The notes beneath the pieces are model-generated. The model did not search any database. It had not been told where the DNA came from and saw only the letters and a program-made list of their open reading frames with translations. A stretch of DNA of 59,369 nt from Flavobacteriaceae bacterium (GTDB lineage Bacteria; Bacteroidota; Bacteroidia; Flavobacteriales; Flavobacteriaceae): the NCBI GenBank assembly GCA_009693635.1, contig SHWW01000003.1, positions 1 through 59,369 on the forward strand, written 5' to 3'. The position numbers were made by a program, and so were the translations under genes. Below, in pieces: positions 1-9,057 of this stretch. The stretch's first letter is position 1. The number at the start of each line of letters is the position of its first letter.

Positions 1-67
1 TTGTACGTGCTTGCCAAAGTGCTAATTCACTATCACGAGTCCCGATGCGTATCACTTTTTGAGCCAT
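1..67 (-). CDS. hemC: Hydroxymethylbilane synthase, N-terminal fragment cut by the window edge
   Basis: Reading the minus strand from the ATG at 67 gives MAQKVIRIGTRDSELALWQA, the signature N-terminus of porphobilinogen deaminase, which polymerises four porphobilinogens into hydroxymethylbilane in heme synthesis. Only about 22 residues lie inside the window. It sits 36 bases downstream of hemA on the same strand, so hemA and hemC are probably co-transcribed, the usual flavobacterial order. Identity rests on this short but very conserved segment. Confidence 0.85.
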   Translation of the reverse strand, partial: MAQKVIRIGTRDSELALWQART

Positions 68-103
68 TCACTATGTTTTTAATCCTTGCTAATTTTAGGT
101 TAT

Positions 104-1405
104 TTAGGATAATGTAATTTTGTATTTTTCTTCAATCAACGAGGTTGTTTTTACAGGTAATTGTTGCCCAATTTGAAAAACTTTTTCAATAAAATCAATA
201 CTTTCATCTACTGATGTGTTTTCATCTTTCAAGTGGCTTGCAAAATGATTCGTGATTTTTTGAATGATTCGACTACTAATTAATTCTGCTTGTTCTTCAT
301 CAAAATTAGATAGTTTTTTTCGTTGAATATTTAGTTCGTTGGAAGCGATGCCATTTAATTTTGCTTTCAAAGCTTGGATTGTTGGCGCATGTTTACGGCC
401 ATTCATCCAAATATTAAATTCCATTTTGATGTCTTCAATAATTGCTTCGGCAGCAGGAATATGTTGTTTTCTTCGTTCCAAAGTATCATCGGTCATTTGT
501 GATAAATGATCCATGTGAATTAAAGTAACGCCTTCCAAATCCTTTACATTTTCGTGTACATTTTTTGGGATTGATAAATCTAGAATTAAAATTGGTTTTT
601 TCAAATTCAAAATTGCTTTATCAATGGTAGGATTTTGAGCGCCAGTTGCCACTACAACAACATCAGCTTTTTGAAGTTCAAGGTGCAATTCTGCATAATC
701 TTTGACTATTAAATTCAATTTTCCTGCTAATTTTTCTGCTTTGTCTTTGGTACGATTAATTAGAGTAATTTGTTCGTTTTTAGTGTGTTTTACTAAATTT
801 TCACACGTGTTTCTTCCGATTTTTCCTGTTCCAAAAAGCAGAATATTTTTGTTTCCAATATTCTCAACATTTTTAATAATATATTGAACGGATGCAAAAG
901 AAACGGATGTTGCTCCAGAACTGATTTCGGTATCGGTTTTAATTTTTTTACTGGCTTGAATCACCGAATTTACTAATCGATCTAAATAGGTATTTATTAA
1001 TCCAAATGATCTTGACTCAGAAAAACTTAATTTAAGTTGGCTAATGATTTCAAAATCCCCAAGAATTTGGCTGTCTAACCCTGTTCCTACTTGAAAAATA
1101 TGATTTATGGCTTCTTGACCTTTATAAATAAAACCAACTTCTTGAAAAGATTCAACAGTTCCGTTACTATTTTCGCAGATTAATTTTATCAATTGAAATG
1201 GATGTTCTGCAAAACCGTATATTTCAGTTCTGTTGCAAGTAGAAGTCACAATCAAACTTTCAATCCCCTCTAATTTAGCTTGTTTAAGTAAACGTGTTTT
1301 TGCATCAGCGTCTAAACTGAATTTTCCTCTAATCTCAGCGTCTGCTTTTTTATAGCTTAAACCCACAGAATAAAAATAGAGCTGTTTCGATTGATTATTT
1401 GTCAT
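104..1405 (-). CDS. hemA: Glutamyl-tRNA reductase
   Basis: HemA reduces glutamyl-tRNA(Glu) to glutamate-1-semialdehyde with NADPH, the first committed step of C5-pathway heme synthesis. Seen in the protein: the catalytic cysteine in STCNRTE near residue 57, the GLDSQILGD motif near 109-117, a Rossmann loop (GTGKIGR) near 190 and the C-terminal dimerisation helices. The reading frame stays open upstream to 1432, but I chose the ATG at 1405 because MTNNQSKQLYFYSVGLSYKKA matches where family members begin; the nine extra residues look like leader. It is divergent from the AraC-type regulator at 1633 and upstream of hemC. A promoter-like TAATTTTG lies just upstream on the minus strand. Length (433 aa) is normal. 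Confidence 0.95.
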   Translation of the reverse strand: MTNNQSKQLYFYSVGLSYKKADAEIRGKFSLDADAKTRLLKQAKLEGIESLIVTSTCNRTEIYGFAEHPFQLIKLICENSNGTVESFQEVGFIYKGQEAINHIFQVGTGLDSQILGDFEIISQLKLSFSESRSFGLINTYLDRLVNSVIQASKKIKTDTEISSGATSVSFASVQYIIKNVENIGNKNILLFGTGKIGRNTCENLVKHTKNEQITLINRTKDKAEKLAGKLNLIVKDYAELHLELQKADVVVVATGAQNPTIDKAILNLKKPILILDLSIPKNVHENVKDLEGVTLIHMDHLSQMTDDTLERRKQHIPAAEAIIEDIKMEFNIWMNGRKHAPTIQALKAKLNGIASNELNIQRKKLSNFDEEQAELISSRIIQKITNHFASHLKDENTSVDESIDFIEKVFQIGQQLPVKTTSLIEEKYKITLS

Positions 1406-1429
1406 ATATTCACTTTCCATAAAGTGGTA

Positions 1430-1461
1430 CAAAATTATAATTATAGTTTTTATAAAAACAA
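1430..1461 (-). promoter_or_regulatory. Putative hemA promoter (Bacteroidota type)
   Basis: On the minus strand a TTG (1459-1461) is followed after 21 bases by TAATTTTG (1430-1437), which fits the Bacteroidota consensus TTG-N17-21-TAnnTTTG. The -7 element lies 24 bases upstream of the chosen hemA ATG at 1405. The match is by eye; no start site is known. Confidence 0.5.
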
Positions 1462-1632
1462 CGCTTAAAGGACTATTTGTGTCGCTATGAGAATTTGTGG
1501 TTCTAAATCGTTACTTTTGTGTATTATTACTTATTTTTGTAATGAAATATGATGCTTGTGCATTAGCTATTTAGAGTTGTTCTAAATTAAACGGCATTGT
1601 TATTATTTCTTTTTTAATAAAAAAATACCGCT

Positions 1633-2505
1633 ATGGGTTCTCAAGAAGTTATAAAAATTGAAGATGATTTTATTCTAATTCGCTTTCAAAACGATGAAAA
1701 CGAAACTTTTCAAGTGGAAAAACAAATAAGTCAAGGACTTATTCAATTTCATTTTGGCATAAAAGGAAAAGCAAAATTTATTTTTAATCAAGGGAATTAC
1801 ACATTAGATTTGAAAGAAGAAAAATCGTTGTTACTTTATAATCCTCAGAAAGAATTGCCGTTAAATTTAATATTAGAACCTCAAACTTGGGTGATTTCGG
1901 TGATAATTTCTATCAAAAAATTCCACGCTTTATTTTCAACAGAAGCCAGTTATATTCCTTTTTTGAGTGGTGAAAATCAGGATAAAAAATATTATAATGA
2001 AACTGATATTAGCCCTTCAATGGCGATTGTATTAAGCCAATTGTTTCATTATAATTTACATCCAAATATTAAAAACCTATATTATAAAGGAAAAGGATAC
2101 GAATTATTGAGTTTGTATTTTAATCGCTCCGAAGATCCAGATGCCGAGCAATGTCCGTTTTTAATAGATGAGGAAAATGTAATGAAAATTAAAAAAGCTA
2201 AGGAAATTGTAATTGCAAATATGGCAGAACCGCCAGGGTTACAAGAATTAGCAGACCAAGTAGGATTGAATTTAAAGAAATTAAAAATGGGTTTCAAACA
2301 AATTTATGGTGATACTGTTTATGGATTTTTGTTTGATTACAAAATGGATTGCGCCAGAAAATTACTCGATAGTGGTTCCTATAATGTAAATGAAGTAGGT
2401 TTGAAAATTGGCTACAGCACAGGAAGTCATTTTATTGCCGCTTTCAAAAAGAAATTTGCCACCACACCAAAAAAATATCTGATGGCAATTAATCCAAATA
2501 CATAA
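1633..2505 (+). CDS. AraC-family transcriptional regulator (PchR-like), in heme locus
   Basis: The last 100 residues form a double helix-turn-helix AraC domain (PPGLQELADQVGLNLKKLKM followed by VYGFLFDYKMDCARKLL and the VGYSTGSHFIAAFKKKFATTPKKY block). The N-terminal 180 residues are a sensor domain with the HFGIKGKAKFIFNQ pattern also seen in PchR-type regulators that bind iron chelates. The gene lies between hemA (divergent, minus strand) and hemH (downstream, same strand, 95-base gap). This placement suggests, but does not prove, that it controls heme synthesis in response to iron or heme. The ATG at 1633 is the first in frame. Two TAnnTTTG-like sequences at 1512-1519 and 1532-1539 could belong to its promoter but have no well-spaced TTG. 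Confidence 0.85.
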   Translation: MGSQEVIKIEDDFILIRFQNDENETFQVEKQISQGLIQFHFGIKGKAKFIFNQGNYTLDLKEEKSLLLYNPQKELPLNLILEPQTWVISVIISIKKFHALFSTEASYIPFLSGENQDKKYYNETDISPSMAIVLSQLFHYNLHPNIKNLYYKGKGYELLSLYFNRSEDPDAEQCPFLIDEENVMKIKKAKEIVIANMAEPPGLQELADQVGLNLKKLKMGFKQIYGDTVYGFLFDYKMDCARKLLDSGSYNVNEVGLKIGYSTGSHFIAAFKKKFATTPKKYLMAINPNT

Positions 2506-2543
2506 TCACATCAAATTGATTGTGAACAAGCATTAAAAAATAG

Positions 2544-2572
2544 TTAATCGCAAATAATAAAAAGTAAGTTTG
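2544..2572 (+). promoter_or_regulatory. Possible hemH promoter
   Basis: TAAGTTTG at 2565-2572 matches TAnnTTTG. The -33 position holds TTA (2544-2546) rather than TTG, 18 bases upstream. The ATG of hemH is 28 bases downstream of the -7 element. This would give hemH expression independent of the upstream regulator. Confidence 0.4.
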
Positions 2573-2600
2573 AATTACTTTTACGCAAAAAATAAATAAA

Positions 2601-3620
2601 ATGAAAGGTGTATTATTAGTCAATTTAGGTTCTCCAGAAAGTCCAACCGCAAAAGATGTTAAGCCCTATTTGGATGAGTTTTTAATGGATAAATACGTGA
2701 TTGATGTTCCGTTTTTATTGCGAGCTTTATTAGTTCGGGGAATTATTTTACAAACAAGACCAAAAAAATCAGCTGCCGCTTACGCAAAAATTTGGTGGGA
2801 AGAAGGGTCGCCATTGGTAGTGATTTCGAAGAGAATGCAGAAGAAAGTTCAGGATCAAACTTCAACTCCTATTTCATTGGCTATGCGTTACGGAAAAATG
2901 TCAATCCTAAAAGGGTTGCAGGAGTTGAAAGACAAAGGGGTGGATGAAGTTTTGTTGTTTCCTTTGTATCCGCAACACGCAATGGCTTCTACAACTACCA
3001 TTTTAGAATTGGCCGAAGAGCACAGAAAAAAATATTTTCCTGAGATGAAATTCAGGATTGTTCCTGCATTTTATAACAAACCAGATTATATTTCGAGCTT
3101 GGGAAATTCTATCAAAAAGCATTTGGGGAACTACGATTATGATCATTTATTATTCTCGTATCACGGGATTCCGGAACGTCATATTCGCAAAACCGATATT
3201 ACAAAATCACATTGCAAAATTGATGGTTCATGCTGCAATACGCCTTCGCCAGCTCATGAATTTTGTTACCGTCACCAGTGTTATGAAACTACAAAACAGG
3301 TTGTGAAATATTTAGGTATTCCAGAAGGTAAATACAGTCAAACGTTTCAATCGCGCTTAGCGGGAGACAAATGGTTGACGCCTTATACCGATGTGGAAGT
3401 GAACAAAATGCCCGAAAAAGGGATTAAGAACTTGGCGGTTGTAACCCCTGCATTTGTGTCGGATTGCTTGGAAACATTGGAAGAAATTGCCATGGAGGCC
3501 AAACACGAATTTATAGAACACGGTGGTGAAAATTTCATGGCTATTGCTTGTTTGAACGATAGTGATGATTGGTGTCAAACGGTTGGAAATTGGATTAATG
3601 ATTGGACAAAAAATTTATAG
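2601..3620 (+). CDS. hemH: Ferrochelatase
   Basis: HemH inserts Fe2+ into protoporphyrin IX, the last step of heme synthesis. The 339-residue protein starts with the typical KGVLLVNLGSPESPT, has the catalytic histidine in LFSYHGIPERH (near 188) and the metal-site acidic stretch DCLETLEEI near 288-296. An unusual detail is five cysteines within 23 residues (205, 211, 212, 222, 227) directly after the SYHG motif, the region where some bacterial ferrochelatases hold an internal [2Fe-2S] cluster. The AraC regulator is upstream and hemJ follows after only 10 bases, so hemH-hemJ are almost surely one transcript. Confidence 0.96.
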   Translation: MKGVLLVNLGSPESPTAKDVKPYLDEFLMDKYVIDVPFLLRALLVRGIILQTRPKKSAAAYAKIWWEEGSPLVVISKRMQKKVQDQTSTPISLAMRYGKMSILKGLQELKDKGVDEVLLFPLYPQHAMASTTTILELAEEHRKKYFPEMKFRIVPAFYNKPDYISSLGNSIKKHLGNYDYDHLLFSYHGIPERHIRKTDITKSHCKIDGSCCNTPSPAHEFCYRHQCYETTKQVVKYLGIPEGKYSQTFQSRLAGDKWLTPYTDVEVNKMPEKGIKNLAVVTPAFVSDCLETLEEIAMEAKHEFIEHGGENFMAIACLNDSDDWCQTVGNWINDWTKNL

Positions 3621-3630
3621 CATTTTATAA

Positions 3631-4188
3631 ATGGAACTATACAACTACCTAAAATCGCTTCACCTTATCTTTGTAATCACCTGGTTTGCGGGTCTTTTCT
3701 ATATTGTCCGCCTTTTTGTTTACCAAATTGAAGCCCACAACAAGCCTTCTCCTGAAAAAGAAATATTGCAAAAACAATATAAGATAATGACCTATCGATT
3801 GTGGTACATTATCACGTGGCCAAGTGCTATATTGACCGGTATTTTTGCTTTTTGGATGCTGTTTTTTACAGATATTGGAAAAGCTTGGTTATTAATGCCT
3901 TGGATGCGGGTAAAGTTAGTGTTTGTTTTATTATTATATTTATATCATTTCAAGTGCCATCAAATGTATCTGCAATTGCAAAAAGGAGAAGTAAAACACA
4001 CCTCAAATTTTATGCGTTTGTGGAATGAAGGGGCAACCTTAATTTTGTTTGCAGTAGTGTTTTTGGTCATTCAAAAAAATGCTGTCAATTGGATTTATGG
4101 CGTTCTCGGAATCTTTATTTTTTCGATTACAATAATGTTAGGATTCAAAATTTACAAACGAATTCGAGAACTAAATAGTGAACAGTAA
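3631..4188 (+). CDS. hemJ: HemJ-type protoporphyrinogen IX oxidase (CopD/UPF0093 family)
   Basis: The 185-residue protein is nearly all membrane: helices at roughly 8-28, 50-75, 85-105, 125-145 and 150-172. The N-terminal SLHLIFVITWFAGLFY carries the family's conserved histidine (H11), and a second conserved basic region (WMRVKL) precedes helix 3. HemJ oxidises protoporphyrinogen to protoporphyrin in bacteria lacking HemG and HemY. Ten bases separate it from hemH, whose substrate it would make, which supports the assignment beyond the generic CopD label. Confidence 0.85.
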   Translation: MELYNYLKSLHLIFVITWFAGLFYIVRLFVYQIEAHNKPSPEKEILQKQYKIMTYRLWYIITWPSAILTGIFAFWMLFFTDIGKAWLLMPWMRVKLVFVLLLYLYHFKCHQMYLQLQKGEVKHTSNFMRLWNEGATLILFAVVFLVIQKNAVNWIYGVLGIFIFSITIMLGFKIYKRIRELNSEQ

Positions 4189-4274
4189 TCAGCTTACAGA
4201 GTTCAGTTATTAGGCCTGAACGAAATACCGAAACTGCTTCTGAACACTGATTACTAATTTCTGAACACTTTTAT

Positions 4275-5741
4275 ATGAGCTTTAAAATGTCAATGCTTTC
4301 ACTTCGAACTAGGATTTTCCTATCGATGATTGTATTGGTTTTGATTGCTTCTGTTTTAATGGCCTCCATTTCAATAATTCAATTTAAAAATGAATCCAAA
4401 GAATACCATCAAGAACGTTTAGAACGGAAAGAAATAGCCATAAATGAGCACATAAATTATGTTCTTTCCAATACAACGTATCCCCTTTCAACCAATAATT
4501 TAGACTTGATTTTTAAAGATAAAATTCACGAATTATCTCAAATTCACGGATTAGAAATCAATATTTTTGGATTGGACGGAAAGTTATTAAAATCATCAAA
4601 AGCCTCATTTTCTGTTGATACCATTGCACCTCCAGTTCCAAAATACATATTGAAATTGGTACAATCTTCTATCGAAAAAAGATATGTTGACATTAAAAAT
4701 ATTGACGGCGTAAAAAACCGTTCTTCTTATAGTATAATTAAAGACGAAAAATTTAAACCGCTCGGAATTTTGAATATTCCGTATGTGGAAGATGATAGTT
4801 TTTATGAAACCGAACTTCAAAATTTCTTAATACGATTAGGGCAAGTTTATGCATTTATGTTGTTAATTGCTTTTGGATTGGCTTATTTTCTTTCAACTTA
4901 TATTACAAAATCATTAAAGACAATTTCCGATAAATTGAGAGACACGAGTTTAGATCAGAAAAATGAAAAAATTGTCTTAGAGGCTAATAGCAAGGAAATC
5001 AATTTGTTGATAAAAGCTTATAACGGAATGGTTGATGAATTGGAAGAAAGTGCTATAAAATTAGCACAAAGTGAGCGGGAAGAAGCGTGGCGAGAAATGG
5101 CAAAACAGGTAGCCCACGAAATTAAAAATCCGCTTACGCCAATGCGATTAACGGTGCAAAGTTTCCAACGAAAATTTGACGCAAATGATCCTGATCTGAA
5201 ACAAAAACTAAACGATTATTCTAAAACTTTAATTCAGCAAATTGATACGATGAGTTCAGTAGCATCTGCATTTTCAAATTTTGCATCGATGCCAGCACAA
5301 CAAAATGAAACGCTAAATGTGGTAAATGTTGTTGAGTTGACGCTTGATATTTTCAACGAAGAATATATTGTTTTTGAAAGCGAAGAAAAAGTCATAATTT
5401 CAAAAATGGATCGTGCACAATTGATTCGTGTGATTACCAATTTAGTAAAAAATGCCATTCAATCAATTCCTGAAAATCAAATTGAAAAATCAATATTGGT
5501 TTCGGTTAGAAAAAAAGAAAATAATGTTTTAATACTTGTAAAAGACAATGGAATTGGTATTGAACCTGAAAATATTGATCGGATATTTGAGCCTAAATTC
5601 ACAACAAAAAATAGCGGAATGGGATTAGGATTGGGAATTATTAAAAACATAATAGAAAATTATAAAGGAACAATTACCTTTGAAACAGAATTTGGAAAAG
5701 GCGCAACATTTACCGTTTCGCTTCCAATAATTAACTCATAA
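4275..5741 (+). CDS. Orphan sensor histidine kinase, NtrY-like
   Basis: Domain order: membrane helix 13-33, extracytoplasmic sensor 36-183, second helix about 184-207, HAMP about 208-260, HisKA with phosphoacceptor H281 in AHEIKNPLTPMRL, then HATPase with N-box (NLVKNAIQS), G1 (DNGIGI) and G2 (GMGLGLGIIKN). The AWREMAKQVAHEIKNPLTP block is characteristic of the NtrY-like subgroup. No response regulator lies nearby, so its partner must be elsewhere. The ATG at 4275 is used; ATGs at codons 5 and 7 are alternatives. It is followed after 10 bases by an enoyl-CoA hydratase, which is probably co-transcribed. The signal sensed cannot be read from the sequence. Confidence 0.9.
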   Translation: MSFKMSMLSLRTRIFLSMIVLVLIASVLMASISIIQFKNESKEYHQERLERKEIAINEHINYVLSNTTYPLSTNNLDLIFKDKIHELSQIHGLEINIFGLDGKLLKSSKASFSVDTIAPPVPKYILKLVQSSIEKRYVDIKNIDGVKNRSSYSIIKDEKFKPLGILNIPYVEDDSFYETELQNFLIRLGQVYAFMLLIAFGLAYFLSTYITKSLKTISDKLRDTSLDQKNEKIVLEANSKEINLLIKAYNGMVDELEESAIKLAQSEREEAWREMAKQVAHEIKNPLTPMRLTVQSFQRKFDANDPDLKQKLNDYSKTLIQQIDTMSSVASAFSNFASMPAQQNETLNVVNVVELTLDIFNEEYIVFESEEKVIISKMDRAQLIRVITNLVKNAIQSIPENQIEKSILVSVRKKENNVLILVKDNGIGIEPENIDRIFEPKFTTKNSGMGLGLGIIKNIIENYKGTITFETEFGKGATFTVSLPIINS

Positions 5742-5751
5742 AATCATAAAA

Positions 5752-6534
5752 ATGAATTACGAAAATATTTTAGTAGCTACAGAACTAAATAGCGCAATCA
5801 TTTCGATTAATCGCCCAACAAAATTGAATGCATTGAATAAAGCTACCATTTTAGAATTGCACGAAGCCTTTAAAACATTAGAAAAAAATAATGAAGTTCG
5901 AGTAATAATTCTAACTGGAAGTGGCGACAAGGCGTTTGTTGCGGGCGCCGATATTTCTGAATTTGCTAATTTTTCCACAACGGAAGGAGCTGAATTAGCA
6001 GAGCAAGGACAGAAGCTTTTATTTGATTTTATCGAAAATTTAGGAACGCCAGTAATTGCCGCAGTAAATGGATTTGCACTTGGAGGAGGATTAGAATTGG
6101 CAATGTCTTGTCATTTTAGAGTTGCTTCTGAAAACGCAAAAATGGGATTGCCAGAAGTTTCACTGGGCTTAATTCCAGGTTACGGAGGTACGCAAAGATT
6201 ACCGCAATTGGTCGGAAAAGGGAAGGCAATGGAAATGATTATGTCGGCGGGAATGTTAACTGCGGATGAAGCAAAAGTGTACGGTTTAGTAAATTATGTT
6301 GTGCCTCAAGCAGACCTTTTAGAATTCTGTAATGGCATTGGACAAAAAATAGCAAGAAATTCGCCAATAGCTATTAGCCAAGCGATTAAAGCAATTAATG
6401 CCAATTTTAAAGACGGCGTAAATGGGTATAAAACAGAAATTGAGGCATTTGGGAAATGCTTTGGAACAGAAGATTTCAAGGAAGGAACAACCGCTTTTTT
6501 AGAAAAAAGAAAGCCGGATTTTAAAGGGTTATAG
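5752..6534 (+). CDS. Enoyl-CoA hydratase/isomerase family protein
   Basis: Crotonase-fold enzyme of 260 residues. It has the oxyanion-hole segment (AGADISEFA), NGFALGGGLELAMSCHFRVAS with the first catalytic glutamate, and LPEVSLGLIPGYGGTQRL with the second. Both glutamates being present supports true hydratase activity on short- or medium-chain enoyl-CoA. It is the second gene after the histidine kinase and converges with the HD hydrolase gene (10-base gap). The exact substrate cannot be told from sequence alone. Confidence 0.92.
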   Translation: MNYENILVATELNSAIISINRPTKLNALNKATILELHEAFKTLEKNNEVRVIILTGSGDKAFVAGADISEFANFSTTEGAELAEQGQKLLFDFIENLGTPVIAAVNGFALGGGLELAMSCHFRVASENAKMGLPEVSLGLIPGYGGTQRLPQLVGKGKAMEMIMSAGMLTADEAKVYGLVNYVVPQADLLEFCNGIGQKIARNSPIAISQAIKAINANFKDGVNGYKTEIEAFGKCFGTEDFKEGTTAFLEKRKPDFKGL

Positions 6535-6544
6535 AAATACAATT

Positions 6545-7198
6545 TTATTTTTTCCCATCCCATTCGGCATAAAATTGCGATAAAAAGGATTCCATAAAAT
6601 GATGTCTTTTAATTGCAATTTCTTTTCCAGTTTTAGTATTCATTTTATCTTTCAAAAGCAACAATTTTTCATAGAAATGATTGATTGTTGGCGCCTCCGA
6701 ATTTTTATATTCTTCCTTACTCATGTTTAGATTTGGAGCGATATTTGGATTGTATAACGATCTGTTTTTAAATCCCCCATAATTGAAAGTTCTTGCTATT
6801 CCGATGGCGCCAATAGCGTCTAAACGATCGGCATCTTGAATAATACCAAGCTCTAATGAGTGAAAGTTTTTGATTTCGTTTCCGCCTTTGAAGGAAATAT
6901 TTTCGATAATATTGATAACGTGAACAATCGTATTTTCAGAAACATTTTCATTTTCTAAAAACAATCTTGCTTTTTTTGGCCCCAAAGTTTCGTCGCCGGT
7001 ATAAAATTTACTATCGGCAATATCGTGAAGTAATGCCCCTAATTTTACCACTAAAATATCACAATGTTCATCATTCGCAATTAACAATGAATTTTTATAA
7101 ACCCTTTGAATATGAAACCAATCGTGTCCTCCTTCAGCATTTTCAAGTTCTTGCTTTACAAATTTAATTGTTGCGTTAATTACATCTGGGGTTATCAT
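6545..7198 (-). CDS. HD-domain phosphohydrolase
   Basis: The protein has HDWFHIQRVYKNSLLIA, LGALLHDIADSKF and a later QDADRLDAIGAIGIARTF, the H...HD...D metal-binding pattern of the YpgQ/YedJ-type HD hydrolases. Such enzymes cleave phosphate from nucleotides. I chose the ATG at 7198 (MITPDVINATIKF), where the HD fold's first helix begins; the frame stays open to an ATG at 7240 that would add 14 hydrophobic residues. It is convergent with the enoyl-CoA hydratase and follows the desaturase on the same strand. Substrate unknown. Confidence 0.85.
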   Translation of the reverse strand: MITPDVINATIKFVKQELENAEGGHDWFHIQRVYKNSLLIANDEHCDILVVKLGALLHDIADSKFYTGDETLGPKKARLFLENENVSENTIVHVINIIENISFKGGNEIKNFHSLELGIIQDADRLDAIGAIGIARTFNYGGFKNRSLYNPNIAPNLNMSKEEYKNSEAPTINHFYEKLLLLKDKMNTKTGKEIAIKRHHFMESFLSQFYAEWDGKK

Positions 7199-7280
7199 AG
7201 GGAGCTTATTTAAATAAAAAATGTTGAGTTTCAAAGACATACTTAAAACTCAACATTTAAAAATTATATTTAGTACTGAT

Positions 7281-8267
7281 TTAAATTCTTGCTGGCTCTA
7301 CCCATTTGAAAATTTGAGATTCTTGCGGAATGATTAATCTTTCTGAAATTTTCATCATTCTTCCCGGTAATTTCATCAAATAATCTCTTGCTTTTTCGGC
7401 TTCATCTGTTAAATTTGAAATTTTATCAATTTCCCATTTTTCGATTAATTTTTGCATAATATCCACATAATCACTAGCTGTGTAAACTCCAATTCTTTGT
7501 GCAGAATCTGAAAAATGTTCAAATGCCGAACTCATTTTTTCTCCAGATTCTCTCAAAAATTGTGCTGGCATAACGATTTTTTGTTTCATCATATATTGAA
7601 AAGCTAACATCATTTCGCTTGGGTCAACTTTAAAAATACGATTTACAAATTCGCTATAGGCATGGTGGTGACGCATTTCATCGCCTGCAATCATTTTGCA
7701 AATCTTAGATAATTTATTATCGCCATACGTTTTTGCTAATTGCGCAACTCTATTGTGAGAAACATAAGTCGCTAACTCCTGGAAGCTTGTATAAACAAAG
7801 TTCTTGTACGGATCTCTTCCTGTTCCTATATCGAAACCATCATTAATCAAATGTTGCGTAGTCATTTCAACTTCACGCATATTTACGCGACCCGATAAAT
7901 ATAGATATTTACTCAATAAATCTCCATGACGATTTTCTTCTCCAGTCCATTGACGAATCCATTTTGACCAGCCGTTAGCTTCCACTTGATCAATTCCCTC
8001 AACATCCATTAACCATGATTCATAAGTTGGCAAAGCTTCTTCGGTAATAGTATCCCCCACTAAAGTTACCCAGAAATCGTAAGGTAAATCTTTTGCAATT
8101 TCTCGTAATTCTTTAACTTCTTCATAAAAATTTTCCGATTGAGAATTAGGTAAAAAATCGGTAGGTTGCCAAATTTTTTCAACAGGAATTAAATATTGAT
8201 CAACAAAAGTATCAACATTTTTTTCTAGAAATTGCATCACTTCAAGACGCATGTTTTTTATAGACAT
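7281..8267 (-). CDS. Acyl-ACP desaturase (ferritin-like diiron)
   Basis: Soluble stearoyl-ACP-type desaturase of 328 residues. The two diiron motifs are visible: TGEENRHGD (E110, E111, H114) and AGDEMRHHHAYSE (E197, H200). The enzyme inserts a cis double bond into acyl chains on acyl carrier protein, using O2 and ferredoxin, which fits an aerobe adjusting membrane fluidity. The neighbouring plsC-type gene on the same strand (55-base gap) also acts in phospholipid synthesis. No truncation or missing ligand seen. Confidence 0.93.
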   Translation of the reverse strand: MSIKNMRLEVMQFLEKNVDTFVDQYLIPVEKIWQPTDFLPNSQSENFYEEVKELREIAKDLPYDFWVTLVGDTITEEALPTYESWLMDVEGIDQVEANGWSKWIRQWTGEENRHGDLLSKYLYLSGRVNMREVEMTTQHLINDGFDIGTGRDPYKNFVYTSFQELATYVSHNRVAQLAKTYGDNKLSKICKMIAGDEMRHHHAYSEFVNRIFKVDPSEMMLAFQYMMKQKIVMPAQFLRESGEKMSSAFEHFSDSAQRIGVYTASDYVDIMQKLIEKWEIDKISNLTDEAEKARDYLMKLPGRMMKISERLIIPQESQIFKWVEPARI

Positions 8268-8322
8268 AATTAATTTAGAGTTTAGACTTATAGTTTTAAT
8301 TCCTCAAAACCATCAAATCAAT

Positions 8323-9057
8323 TTATTTATTTATATTTTGAATTATAATTTTTTCAACTTTATTTATTAAATCCTCAATATCAGGAGCCCTAACAGAAAT
8401 CGCATTATGAGCTGTAAAGGTAATACGATTTCCAAGACCGTAAGGCAAAAAACCAAATTTAACAAATTTCCATGAATTGTTTATCGTTATTGGAACAACA
8501 AATGCAGAAGGAGCGTATTTACAAAGAATTTTTAAACCGCTTTTAGCAAATTCTTTTGGCTTTCCAGTTTTAGACCTAGTTCCTTCAGGAAAAATTACAG
8601 CTGACCGATTTGTTATCTCAATATATTGTGATAATTCTTTAATTACTGAGACGGCTTGTTTTGAGTCATTTCTATCAATTAATACAGAACCACCGTGGTT
8701 TAAATTATATGAAATACTAGGGATTCCTTTTCCCAATTCTTTCTTGCTTACAAATTTAGGATGGAATTTTCTCAAAAACCAAATTATTCCTATAATGTCA
8801 TATAAACTTTGATGATTTGCCACAAAAATTATTGGGACTCCTTTGGGAATTAATTCTCTATTTTCAATTTTATAGCGGGTTCCTAATAAATGTCCAATTC
8901 GCAAAAGTATAAAATTGAGATAATCTACACTCTTTTTATGGGCTTGGTATCCAAATAAATTCAAACAAATCCACTGAATTGGATGAAAAATAATTATGGT
9001 TAGCAAAAACAAGAGTAAGCTTATTATTGATATTGGATACGATATTATTTTTTCCAT
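8323..9057 (-). CDS. 1-acyl-sn-glycerol-3-phosphate acyltransferase (PlsC family)
   Basis: A hydrophobic N-terminal helix (about 8-35) precedes the PlsC acyltransferase domain with NHQSLYD (H82, D87; HX4D) and FPEGTRS near 155-161. The family transfers acyl groups to lysophosphatidate to give phosphatidic acid at the inner membrane. It lies upstream of and in the same direction as the acyl-ACP desaturase. A second PlsC-like gene is at 10264-11013 and a third PlsC domain is in the fusion at 24482, so which one is the housekeeping PlsC is open. Confidence 0.9.
   Translation of the reverse strand: MEKIISYPISIISLLLFLLTIIIFHPIQWICLNLFGYQAHKKSVDYLNFILLRIGHLLGTRYKIENRELIPKGVPIIFVANHQSLYDIIGIIWFLRKFHPKFVSKKELGKGIPSISYNLNHGGSVLIDRNDSKQAVSVIKELSQYIEITNRSAVIFPEGTRSKTGKPKEFAKSGLKILCKYAPSAFVVPITINNSWKFVKFGFLPYGLGNRITFTAHNAISVRAPDIEDLINKVEKIIIQNINK

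Noticed and set aside
1500..1545. Promoter for the AraC regulator
   Set aside because: TACTTTTG and TATTTTTG fit the -7 consensus, but no TTG is at an acceptable distance, so I did not list it as a feature.
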